Origin: Hydractinia symbiolongicarpus
Taxonomy: Eukaryota > Cnidaria > Hydrozoa > Anthoathecata > Hydractiniidae
Assembly: GCF_029227915.1 (NCBI RefSeq)
Contig: NC_079881.1
Coordinates: 13,369,501 to 13,433,500 of the forward strand
Length of the DNA: 64,000 bases
Reading direction: 5' to 3'
The translations under genes and the position numbers were made by a program. Every line of letters starts with the position of its first letter. Positions within the stretch are counted from its first letter, which is position 1. The notes under the pieces were generated by a model. That model ran no database searches and was not told the origin of the DNA. It saw nothing but the letters and a program-made list of their open reading frames with translations. Below are positions 1 to 10,880 of the stretch, one piece after another.

Positions 1-229
1 TTTCACGTGGCCAGACAAGTTGGTATCGGTATATTCCTTTTAATCTCAATGGACTTCGAAGCATTAAGTCGTTTTCCTGACCGCCAGGTTCTCAGAACGC
101 TGCTAACTTCGTGTACAGGCCTTCCAAGGCTGTAATATGGCCATTTACAACCTTATAAAGAGTCTACACGTAAAGCACGTGATTCCACAAGCCCAGACAA
201 ATTGCTATCGGTATATTCCTTATAATCTC

Positions 230-1030
230 AATGGACTGCGACGTATTAAGTCGCTTTCCTGACCGCTAGATTCTGAGAACGCTGCTAACTACGTGTACAG
301 GCATTCCAAGGCTGTAATATGGCCATTCACGCCGTAATACGGAGAGTACACGTAATTCACGTGGTTCCAGGAGCCCAGACAAGTAGCCATCGCTCTATTC
401 CTTCCAATCTCAATGGAATTCAAAGCATTAAGTCGTTCTTCTGACCGCCATGTTCTCAGAACGCTGCTAACTACGTGTACAGGCCTTCCAAGGCTGTAAT
501 ATGGCCATTTACGGCGTAATACGGAGTCTACACGTAAATCACGTAATTTCACGTGGCCAGACAAGTTGGTATCGGTATATTCCTTTTAATCTCAATGGAT
601 TTCGAAGCATTAAGTCGTTTTCCTGAGCGCCAGGCTCTAAAAACGCTGCTAACTACGTGTACAGGCATTCCAAGGCTGTAATAAAGCCAATTACTGCTTA
701 ATACGGAGTGTACACGTAATTCATGTGGTTCCAGGTGCCCAGACAAGTTGCCATCGCTCTATTCCTTTCAATCGCAATGGACTTCGAAGCATTAAGTCGT
801 TTTCCTGACCGCCAGGTTCTTGGAACCCTGCTAACAACGTGTACAGGCCTTCCAAGGCTGTAATATGGCCATTTACGACCTTATAAAGAGTCTACACGTA
901 AAGCACGTGATTTCACAAGCACAGACAAGTTGCTATCGGTATATTCCTTTCAATTTCAATGGACTTCGAAGCATTAAGTCGCTTTTTTGACCGCCAGGTT
1001 CTCAGAACGCTGCTAACTACGTGTACAGGC
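230..1030 (+). repeat. Segmental duplication, copy 1 (offset 1,872 bp)
   Basis: This stretch of just over four monomers is nearly identical to 2,102-2,900, about 1,872 bp downstream. Shared features include the CCATGTTCTCAGAACG variant and the AAAGCCAATTACTGC variant near 690. Upstream of about 230 the match weakens, and downstream of about 1,030 the copies diverge (CATTCCAAGGTTGC against CATTTGAAGCGTGT). The block length is not a whole number of HOR units, as expected from unequal exchange within a tandem array. Confidence 0.85.
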
Positions 1031-1370
1031 ATTCCAAGGTTGCAATATGGCCATTTTCGCCGTTATACGGAGTCTACACGTAATTCACGTGTTTCCAGGC
1101 GCCCAGACAAGTGGCCATCTCTTTATTCCTTCCAATCTCAAGAGACTTCGAATAACTAAGTCGTTTTTTTGACCCCCAGGCTCTCGGAACCCTGCTAACT
1201 ACGTGCACAGTCCTTCCAAGGCTGTAATATGGCCATTTACGACCTTATAAAGAGTCTACACGTAAAGCACGTGATTCCACAAGCACAGACAAGTTGCTAA
1301 TAAGGAGACTACAGGTGAACCACTTGTTTCCACGAGCCCATATAAGTGGCCATCGCTCTATTCCTTTCAA
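590..1370 (+). repeat. Segmental duplication, copy 1 (offset 4,917 bp)
   Basis: About four monomers here match 5,507-6,287 at a constant offset of 4,917 bp (27 monomers). The match includes a rare 53-bp remnant monomer at 1,288-1,340, which makes common descent by duplication much more likely than coincidence. It overlaps the 1,872-offset duplication, so this DNA has taken part in at least two duplication events. Confidence 0.83.
1288..1340 (+). repeat. Truncated 53-bp monomer (129-bp internal deletion)
   Basis: The distance from the GACAAG register word at 1,288 to its equivalent (TATAAG) at 1,341 is 53 bp instead of 182. The sequence runs from GTTGCTA straight into ATAAGGAGACTAC, so the middle of the monomer is missing. 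The same remnant is present at 6,205-6,257. Confidence 0.85.
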
Positions 1371-2101
1371 TCTCAATGGGCTTCGAAGCATTAAGTCGTT
1401 TTCTTGATCGCCAGGTTCTTAGAACGCTGCTAACTACTTGTAAAGGGCTTCCAAGGCTGTAATATAGCCATTTACGGCCTAATACGGAGTCTACACGTAA
1501 ATCACGTAATTGCACGTGGCCTGAAAAGTTGGTATCGTGATATTCCTTTTAATCTCAATAGAATTTAAAACATTAAGTCGTTTTCCTGACCGCCAGGTTC
1601 TCAGAACGATGTTAACTACGTGTACAGGCATTCCAAGGCTGTAATATGGCCATTTACAGGGTAATACGGAGTCTACACGTAATTCACGTGGTTCCAGGTG
1701 CCCAGACAAGTTGCCATCGCTCTATTCCTTTCAATCTCAATGGGCTTCGAAGCATTAAGTCGTTTTCTTGATCGCCAGGATCTTAGAACGCTGCTAACTA
1801 CTTGTAAAGGGCTTCCAAGGCTGTAATATAGCCATTTACGGCCTAATACGGAGTCTACACGTAAATCACGTAATTGCACGTGGCCTGACAAGTTGGTATC
1901 GGTATATTCCTTTCAATCTCAATGGACTTCAAAGCATTAAGTCGTTTTCCTGACCGCCAGGTTCTCAGAACGCTGCTAACTTTGTGTACAGGCCTTCCAA
2001 GGCTGTCATATGCCATTTACGGCGTAATACGGAATCTACACGTAAATCACGTAATTTCACGTGGCCAGACAAATTGGTATCGGTATATTCCTTTTAATCT
2101 C

Positions 2102-2900
2102 AATGGACTTCGAAGCATTAAGTCGCTTTCCTGACCGCTAGATTCTGAGAACGCTGCTAACTACGTGTACAGGCATTCCAAGGCTGTAATATGGCCATTC
2201 ACGCCGTAATACGGAGTGTACACGTAATTCACGTGGTTCCAGGAGCCCAGACAAGTAGCCATCGCTCTATTCCTTCCAATCTCAATGGAATTCAAAGCAT
2301 TAAGTCGTTTTTCTGACCGCCATGTTCTCAGAACGCTGCTAACTACGTGTACAGGCCTTCCAAGGCTGTAATATGGCCATTTACGGCGTAATACGGAGTC
2401 TACACGTAAATCACGTAATTTCACGTGGCCAGACAAGTTGGTATCGGTATATTCCTTTTAATCTCAATGGATTTCGAAGCATTAAGTCGTTTTCCTGAGC
2501 GCCAGGCTCTAAAAACGCTGCTAACTACGTGTACAGGCATTCCAAGGCTGTAATAAAGCCAATTACTGCTTAATACGGAGTCTACACGTAATTCATGTGG
2601 TTCCAGGTGCCCAGACAAGTTGCCATCGCTCTATTCCTTTAAATCGCAATGGACTTCGAAGCATTAATTCGTTTTCCTGACCGCCAGGTTCTTGGAACCC
2701 TGCTAACAACGTGTACAGGCCTTCCAAGGCTGTAATATGGCCATTTACGACCTTATAAAGAGTCTACACGTAAAGCACGTGTTCACAAGCACAGACAAGT
2801 TGCTATCGGTATATTCCTTTCAATTTCAATGGACTTCGAAGCATTAAGTCGCTTTCTTGACCGCCAGGTTCTCAGAACGCTGCTAACTACGTGTACAGGC
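2102..2900 (+). repeat. Segmental duplication, copy 2 (offset 1,872 bp)
   Basis: Partner of 230-1,030. Differences seen by eye are few: single-base changes near 2,216, 2,641 and 2,669, and a 2-base deletion near 2,780. The right edge at about 2,900 is also the left edge of the 4,009-bp-offset duplication, so it is a junction between two exchange events. Confidence 0.83.
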
Positions 2901-5500
2901 ATTTGAAGCGTGTAATATGGCCATTGACGACCTTATAAAGAGTCTACACGTAAAGCACGTCATTCCAGAAGCACAGACAAGTTGCTATCGGTATATTCCT
3001 TTTAATCTCAATGGACTGCGACGTATTATGTCGCTTTCCGGAGCGCCAGGTTCTAAAAACGCTGTAAACTGTGTGCACAGGCCTTTAAAGCGTGTAATAT
3101 GGCCATTTACGGACTAAAAAGAAGACTACACGTGAACCACTTGGTTCCACGAGCCCAAATAAGTGGCCATCGCTCTATTTCTTTCAATCTCAATTGGCTT
3201 TGAAGCATTAAGTCGTTTTCTTGACCGCCAGGTTCTCAGAACGCTGCTAACTACGTGTACAGGCCTTCCAAGGCTGTAATAAAGCCAATTACGGCCTAAT
3301 ACGGAGTCTACACGTAAATCACGTAATTTCACGTGGCCAGACAAGTTGGTATCAGTATATTCCTTTTAATCTCAATGGATTTCGAAGCATTAAGTCGTTT
3401 TCCTGAGCGCCAGGCTCTAAAAACGCTGCTAACTACGTGTGCAGGCATTCCAAGGCTGTAATGAAGCCAATTACGGCCTAATACGGAGTCTACACGTAAT
3501 TTAAGTTGGTATCGGTATATTCCTTTTGATCTCAATGGACTTCGAAGCATTAAGTCGTTTTCCTGAGCGCCAGGCTCAAAAAACGCTGCTAACTGTGCGC
3601 ACAGGCATTTAAAGCGTGTAATATGGCCATTTACGACCTTATAAAGAGTCTACACGTAAAGCACGTGATTCCACAAGCACAGACAAGTTGCTATCGGTAT
3701 ATTCCTTTTAATCTCAATGGACTGCGACGTATTATGTCGCTTTCCTGAGCGCCAGGTTCTAAAAGCGTAAACTGTGTGCACAGGTCTTTAAAGCGTGTAA
3801 TATGGCCATTTACGGACTAAAAAGAAGACTACACGTGAACCACTTGGTTCCACGAGCCCAAATAAGTGGCCATCGCTCTATTTCTTTCAATCTCAATTGG
3901 CTTCGAAGCATTAAGTCGTTTTCTTGACCGCCAGGTTCTCAGAACGCTGCTAACTACGTGTACAGGCCTTCCAAGGCTGTATTAAAGCCAATTACGGCCT
4001 AATACGGAGTCTACACGTAAATCACGTAATTTCACGTGGCCAGACAAGTTGCCATCGCTCTATTCCTTTCAATCTCAATGGGCTTCGAAGCATTAAGTCG
4101 CTTTCCTGACCGCCAGGTCCTGAGAACGCTGCTAACTACGTGTACAGGCATTCCAAGGCCGTAATATGGCCATTTGCGCCATAATACGGAGTCTACACGT
4201 AATTCACGTGGTTCCAGGAGCCCAGACAAGTAGCCATCGCTCTATTCCTTTTAATCTCAATGGATTTCGAAGCATTAAGTCGTTTTCCTGAGCGCCAGGC
4301 TCTAAAAACGCTGCTAACTACGTGTACAGGCATTCCAAGGCTGTAATGAAGCCAATTACGGCCTAATACGGAGTCTACACGTAATTCAAGTTGGTATCGG
4401 TATATTCCTTTTGATCTCAATGGACTTCGAAGCATTAAGTCGTTTTCCTGAGCGCCAGGCTCAAAAAACGTTGCTAACTGGGCGCACAGGCATTTAAAGC
4501 GTGTAATATGGCCATTTACGACCTTATAAAGAGTCTACACGTAAAGCACGTGATTCCACAAGCACAGACAAGTTGCTATCGGTATATTCCTTTTAATCTC
4601 AATAGACTGCGACCTGTTAAGTCGCTTTCCTGAGCGCCAGGCTCTGAAAAAGCTATTACCTGTGTGCACAGGCCTTTAAAGCGTGTAATATGGCCATTAA
4701 CGGACTAATAAGAGGACTACACGTGAACCACTTGGTTCCACGAGCCCAGATAAGTGGCCATCGCTCTATTCCTTTCCATTTCAATGGACTTCGAAGCATT
4801 AAGTCGCTTTCTTGACCGCCAGGTTCTCAGAACGCTGCTAACTACGTGTACAGGCATTCCAAGGCTGCAATATGGCCATTTACGCCGTTATACAGAGTCT
4901 ACACGTAATTTACGTGTTTCCAGGCGCCCAGACAAGTGGCCATCTCTTTATTCCTTCCAATCTCAAGAGACTTCGAATAACTAAGTCGTTTTTCTGACCC
5001 CCAGGCTCTCGGAACCCTGCTAACTACGTGCACAGTCCTTCCAAGGCTGTAATATGGCCATTTACGACCTTATAAAGAGTCTACACGTAAAGCACGTGAT
5101 TCCACAAGCACAGACAAGTTGCTATCGGTATATTCCTTTTAATCTCACTGGACTGCGACGTAATAAGTCGCTTTCCTCAGCGCCAGGCTCTGAAAACGCT
5201 GTTAACTGTGTGCACAGGCCTTTAAAGCGTGTAATATGGCCATTTACGGACTAATAAAGAGACTACACGTGAACCACGTGGTTCCAGGAGACCAGACAAG
5301 TGGCCATCGCACTATTCCTTTCAATTTCAATGGACTTCGAAGCATTAAGTCAATGTCCTGACCGCCAGTTTCTCAGAGCGCTGCTAACTACGTGTACAGG
5401 CATTTCAAGGCTGTAATATGGCCATTTACGACCTTATAAAGAGTCTACACGTGAACCACTTGGTTCCACGAGCCCAGATAAGTGGCCATCGCTCTATTCC
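2900..5500 (+). repeat. Large duplication in block A, copy 1 (offset 4,009 then 3,827 bp)
   Basis: About 14 monomers that recur at 6,909-9,327. Positions up to about 4,905 match at +4,009. From about 5,081 the match resumes at +3,827. The difference is exactly 182 bp, meaning one extra whole monomer in this copy (about 4,906-5,087). Shared private variants include CATTTGAAGCGTGTAATATGG at the left edge and the GGACTAAAAAGAAGACTAC monomers. Confidence 0.9.
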
Positions 5501-5506
5501 TTTTAA

Positions 5507-6287
5507 TCTCAATGGATTTCGAAGCATTAAGTCGTTTTCCTGAGCGCCAGGCTCTAAAAACGCTGCTAACTACGTGTACAGGCATTCCAAGGCTGTAATA
5601 AAGCCAATTACTGCTTAATACGGAGTCTACACGTAATTCATGTGGTTCCAGGTGCCCAGACAAGTTGCCATCGCTCTATTCCTTTCAATCGCAATGGACT
5701 TCGAAGCATTAAGTCGTTTTCCTGACCGCCAGGTTCTTGGAACCCTGCTAACAACGTGTACAGGCCATCCAAGGCTGTAATATGGCCATTTACGACCTTA
5801 TAAAGAGTCTACACGTAAAGCACGTGATTTCACAAGCACAGACAAGTTGCTATCGGTATATTCCTTTCAATTTCAATGGACTTCGAAGCATTAAGTCGCT
5901 TTCTTGACCGCCAGGTTCTCAGAACGCTGCTAACTACGTGTACAGGCATTCCAAGGTTGCAATATGGCCATTTTCGCCGTTATACGGAGTCTACACGTAA
6001 TTCACGTGTTTCCAGGCGCCCAGACAAGTGGCCATCTCTTTATTCCTTCCAATCTCAAGAGACTTCGAATAACTAAGTCGTTTTTTTGACCCCCAGGCTC
6101 TCGGAACCCTGCTAACTACGTGCACAGTCCTTCCAAGGCTGTAATATGGCCATTTACGACCTTATAAAGAGTCTACACGTAAAGCACGTGATTCCACAAG
6201 CACAGACAAGTTGCTAATAAGGAGACTACAGGTGAACCACTTGTTTCCACGAGCCCATATAAGTGGCCATCGCTCTATTCCTTTCAA
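5507..6287 (+). repeat. Segmental duplication, copy 2 (offset 4,917 bp)
   Basis: Partner of 590-1,370, including the second copy of the 53-bp remnant at 6,205-6,257. It lies between the two copies of the larger 4,009-offset duplication, so the order of events (which block moved first) can in principle be worked out from junction variants. Confidence 0.83.
6205..6257 (+). repeat. Truncated 53-bp monomer, second copy
   Basis: The deletion is the same as at 1,288-1,340: the register word at 6,205 is followed by its equivalent at 6,258. Flanking variants also match, which shows that it was copied as part of a block. Confidence 0.85.
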
Positions 6288-6908
6288 TCTCCATGAAATT
6301 CGAAGCATTAAGTCGTTTTCCTGACCGCCAGGTTCTCAGAACGCTGCTAACTTTGTGTACAGGCCTTCCAAGGCTGTCATATGCCATTTACGGCGTAATA
6401 CGGAGTCTACACGTAAATCACGTAATTTCACGTGGTTAGACAAATTGGTATCGGTATATTCCTTTTAATCTCAATGGACTTCGAAGCATTAAGTCGTTTT
6501 TCTGACCGCCATGTTCTCAGAACTCTGCTAACTACGTGTACAGGCATTCCAAGGCTGTAATATGGCCATTCACGCCGTAATACGGAGTCTACACGTAATT
6601 CACGTGGTTCCAGGAGCCCAGACAAGTAGCCATCGCTCTATTCCTTCAAATCTCAATGGAATTCGAAGCATTAAGTCGTTTTTCTGACCGCCATGTTCTC
6701 AGAACGCTGCTAACTACGTGTACAGGCCTTCCAAGGCTGTAATATAGCCAATTACGGCTTAATACGGAGTCTACACGTAAATCACGTAATTTCACGCGGC
6801 CGGACAAGTTGGTATCGGTATAATCCTTTTGATCTCAATGGACTTCGAAGCATTAAGTCGTTTTCCTGAGCGCCAGGCTCTAAAAACGCCGCTAACTGTG
6901 CGCACAGG

Positions 6909-9327
6909 CATTTGAAGCGTGTAATATGGCCATTGACGACCTTATAAAGAGTCTACACGTAAAGCACGTCATTCCAGAAGCACAGACAAGTTGCTATCGG
7001 TATATTCCTTTTAATCTCAATGGACTGCGACGTATTATGTCGCTTTCCGGAGCGCCAGGTTCTAAAAACGCTGTAAACTGTGTGCACAGGCCTTTAAAGC
7101 CTGTAATATGGCCATTTACGGACTAAAAAGAAGACTACACGTGAACCACTTGGTTCCACGAGCCCAAATAAGTGGCCATCGCTCTATTTCTTTCAATCTC
7201 AATTGGCTTTGAAGCATTAAGTCGTTTTCTTGACCGCCAGGTTCTCAGAACGCTGCTAACTACGTGTACAGGCCTTCCAAGGCTGTAATAAAGCCAATTA
7301 CGGCCTAATACGGAGTCTACACGTAAATCACGTAATTTCACGTGGCCAGACAAGTTGGTATCAGTATATTCCTTTTAATCTCAATGGATTTCGAAGCATT
7401 AAGTCGTTTTCCTGAGCGCCAGGCTCTAAAAACGCTGCTAACTACGTGTACAGGCATTCCAAGGCTGTAATGAAGCCAATTACGGCCTAATACGGAGTCT
7501 ACACGTAATTTAAGTTGGTATCGGTATATTCCTTTTGATCTCAATGGACTTCGAAGCATTAAGTCGTTTTCCTGAGCGCCAGGCTCAAAAAACGCTGCTA
7601 TTTGTGCGCACAGGCATTTAAAGCGTGTAATATGGCCATTTACGACCTTATAAAGAGTCTACACGTAAAGCACGTGATTCCACAAGCACAGACAAGTTGC
7701 TATCGGTATATTCCTTTTAATCTCAATGGACTGCGACGTATTATGTCGCTTTCCTGAGCGCCAGGTTCTAAAAACGTAAACTGTGTGCACAGGTCTTTAA
7801 AGCGTGTAATATGGCCATTTACGGACTAAAAAGAAGACTACACGTGAACCACTTGGTTCCACGAGCCCAAATAAGTGGCCATCGCTCTATTTCTTTCAAT
7901 CTCAATTGGCTTCGAAGCATTAAGTCGTTTTCTTGACCGCCAGGTTCTCAGAACGCTGCTAACTACGTGTACAGGCCTTCCAAGGCTGTATTAAAGCCAA
8001 TTACGGCCTAATACGGAGTCTACACGTAAATCACGTAATTTCACGTGGCCAGACAAGTTGCCATCGCTCTATTCCTTTCAATCTCAATGGGCTTCGAAGC
8101 ATTAAGTCGCTTTCCTGACCGCCAGGTCCTGAGAACGCTGCTAACTACGTGTACAGGCATTCCAAGGCCGTAATATGGCCATTTGCGCCATAATACGGAG
8201 TCTACACGTAATTCACGTGGTTCCAGGAGCCCAGACAAGTAGCCATCGCTCTATTCCTTTTAATCTCAATGGATTTCGAAGCATTAAGTCGTTTTCCTGA
8301 GCGCCAGGCTCTAAAAACGCTGCTAACTACGTGTACAGGCATTCCAAGGCTGTAATGAAGCCAATTACGGCCTAATACGGAGTCTACACGTAATTCAAGT
8401 TGGTATCGGTATATTCCTTTTGATCCCAATGGACTTCGAAGCATTAAGTCGTTTTCCTGAGCGCCAGGCTCAAAAAACGTTGCTAACTGGGCGCACAGGC
8501 ATTTAAAGCGTGTAATATGGCCATTTACGACCTTATAAAGAGTCTACACGTAAAGCACGTGATTCCACAAGCACAGACAAGTTGCTATCGGTATATTCCT
8601 TTTAATCTCAATAGACTGCGACCTGTTAAGTCGCTTTCCTGAGCGCCAGGCTCTGAAAAAGCTATTACCTGTGTGCACAGGCCTTTAAAGCGTGTAATAT
8701 GGCCATTTACGGACTAATAAGAGGGCTACACGTGAACCACTTGGTTCCACGAGCCCAGATAAGTGGCCATCGCTCTATTCCTTTCCATTTCAATGGACTT
8801 CGAAGCATTAAGTCGCTTTCTTGACCGCCAGGTTCTCAGAACGCTGCTAACTACGTGTACAGGCATTCCAAGGCTGCAATATGGCCATTTACGCCGTTAT
8901 ACAGAGTCTACACGTAAAGCACGTGATTCCACAAGCACAGACAAGTTGCTATCGGTATATTCCTTTTAATCTCACTGGACTGCGACGTAATAAGTCGCTT
9001 TCCTCAGCGCCAGGCTCTGAAAACGCTGTTAACTGTGTGCACAGGCCTTTAAAGCGTGTAATATGGCCATTTACGGACTAATAAAGAGACTACACGTGAA
9101 CCACGTGGTTCCAGGAGACCAGACAAGTGGCCATCCCACTATTCCTTTCAATTTCAATGGACTTCGAAGCATTAAGTCAATGTCCTGACCGCCAGTTTCT
9201 CAGAGCGCTGCTAACTACGTGTACAGGCATTTCAAGGCTGTAATATGGCCATTTACGACCTTATAAAGAGTCTACACGTGAACCACTTGGTTCCACGAGC
9301 CCAGATAAGTGGCCATCGCTCTATTCC
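6909..9327 (+). repeat. Large duplication in block A, copy 2 (one monomer shorter)
   Basis: Partner of 2,900-5,500. Near 8,906 the sequence passes directly from TACAGAGTCTACACGTAA into AGCACGTGATTCC, skipping one complete monomer found in copy 1. The loss is in register, the signature expected of unequal crossing-over between neighbouring monomers. Apart from that step, differences are scattered single bases. Confidence 0.9.
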
Positions 9328-9854
9328 TTTCAATTTCAATAGACTTCGATGCATTAAATCGTTTTCCTGACCGCCAGGTTCTCAGAACGCTGCTAACTAC
9401 GTGTACTGGCATTGCAAGGCTGTAATATGGCCATTTACGGCGTAATACAGAGTCTACACGTAATTTACGTGGTTCCAGGAGCCCAGACAAGTAGCCATCG
9501 CTCTATTCCTTTCAATCTCAATGGACTTCGAAGCATTAAGTCGCTTTCCTGACCGCCAGGTTCTCAGAACGCTGCTAACTACGTGTACAGGCATTCCAAG
9601 GCTGTAATATGGCCATTTACGGCGTAATACGGAGTCTACACGTAATTCACGTGGTTCCAGGAGCCCAGACAAGTAGCCATCGCTCTATTCCTTTCAATCT
9701 CAATGGACTTCGAAGCATTAAGTCGCTTTCCTGACCGCCAGGTTCTCAGAACGCTGCTAACTACGTGTACAGGCATTCCAAGGCTGTAATATGGCCATTT
9801 ACGCCATAATACGGAGTCTACACGTAAAGCACGTGATTCCAAAAGCACAGACAA
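9272..9854 (+). repeat. Run of locally homogenised adjacent monomers
   Basis: Three consecutive 182-bp monomers here are closely similar to each other, unlike most of block A where neighbours differ and distant copies match. The repeated words are spaced at exactly 182 bp (9,272, 9,454, 9,636). This is a small zone of monomeric rather than block-wise homogenisation. Confidence 0.8.
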
Positions 9855-9999
9855 GTTGCTATCGGTATATTCCTTTTAATCTCAATGAACTGCGACGTAA
9901 TAAGTCGCTTTCCTGAGCGCCAGGCTCTAAAAACGCTGCTAACTGTGTGCACAGGCCTTTAAAGCGTGTAATATGGCCATTTACGGACTAATAAGAAGA

Positions 10000-10600
10000 C
10001 TACACGTAAACCACTTGGTTCCACGAGCCCAGATAAGTGGCCATCGCTCTATTCCTTTCAATTTCAATGGACTTCGATGCATTAAATCGTTTTCCTGACA
10101 GCCTGGTTCTCAGAACGCTGCTAATTACGTGTACAGGCATTGCAAGGCTGTAATATGGCCATTTACGGCGTAATACGGAATCTACACGTAAATCACGTAA
10201 TTTCACGTGGCCAGACAAGTTGGTATCGGTATATTCCTTTTAATCTCAATGAACTGCGACGTAATAAGTCGCTTTCCTGAGTGCCAGGCTCTAAAAACGC
10301 TGTTAACTGTGTGCACAGGCCTTTAAAGCGTGTAATATGGTCATTTACGGACTAATAAGGAGACTACACGTGAACCACTTGGTTCCACAAGCACAGACAA
10401 GTTGCTATCGGTATATTCCTTTTAATCTCAATGGACTTCGATGCATTAAATCGTTTTCCTGACAGCCTGGTTCTCAGAACGCTGCTAATTACGTGTACAG
10501 GCATTGCAAGGCTGTAATATGGCCATTTACGGCGTAATACGGAATCTACACGTAAATCACGTAATTTCACGTGGTCAGACAAGTTGGTATCGGTATATTC
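10000..10600 (+). repeat. Dimeric duplication (364 bp) near the end of block A
   Basis: The segment with TTCGATGCATTAAATCG and GACAGCCTGGTTC occurs at about 10,070 and again about 364 bp later near 10,436. Exactly two monomers therefore separate the copies. It is the last clear duplication before the change to subfamily B. Confidence 0.75.
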
Positions 10601-10839
10601 CTTTTAATCTCAATGGATTTCGAAGCATTAAGTCGTTTTCCTGAGCGCCGGGCTCTAAAAACGCTGCTAACTACGTGTACAGGCATTCCAAGGCTGTAAT
10701 AAAGCGAAATACAGCCTAATACGGAGTCTACACGTAATTCACGTGGTTCCAGGTGCCCAGACAAGTTGCTATCGCTCTATTCCTTTCAATCTCAATGGGC
10801 TTCGAAGCATTAAGTCGCTTTCCTGACCGCCAGGTTCTG

Positions 10840-10880
10840 AGAACGCTGCTAACTACGTGCACAGTCCTTTGAAACGCATA
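10840..10880. other. Subfamily A to subfamily B junction
   Basis: Upstream the monomer reads TTCGAAGCATTAAGTCG (A type). From about 10,858 it reads GTGCACAGTCCTTTGAAACGC and then the B-type sequence. Before this point almost every monomer is A type, and after it I see only B type. The change occurs inside a monomer and keeps the 182-bp register, which suggests an exchange between two related arrays, not insertion of unrelated DNA. The exact breakpoint cannot be fixed because GCTGCTAACTACGTG is common to both types. Confidence 0.85.

Larger units (their letters stand above)
1..10858 (+). repeat. Satellite array block A: 182-bp monomers, subfamily A, forward orientation
   Basis: About 60 head-to-tail monomers. 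The register is visible from the GACAAG-type word at 14, 196, 378 and 560, exactly 182 bp apart. Diagnostic words are CTTCGAAGCATTAAGTCG and ACAGGCATTCCAAGGCTG, with CACGTGG or CACGTGATTCCAC at the monomer edge. Adjacent monomers differ by point changes and small indels, while copies several kilobases apart can be almost identical, so homogenisation works on multi-monomer blocks. No non-satellite sequence was found. The open frames on both strands recur at repeat spacing and are not genes. Function unknown; a structural (heterochromatin or centromere) role is an inference from the architecture only. Confidence 0.95.

Noticed and set aside
590-620. CENP-B box in subfamily A (TTCGAAGCATTAAGTCG)
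   Set aside because: It fits the TTCG....A part of the core NTTCGNNNNANNCGGGN but lacks CGGG, and the TTCG is lost in subfamily B.
9272-9854. Series of 72-codon minus-strand frames at 9,272, 9,454 and 9,636
   Set aside because: They start exactly 182 bp apart and overlap each other by 37 bases, so they are one repeat-phase frame seen three times. The same holds for the 66-codon minus-strand frames from 16.4 to 59 kb.
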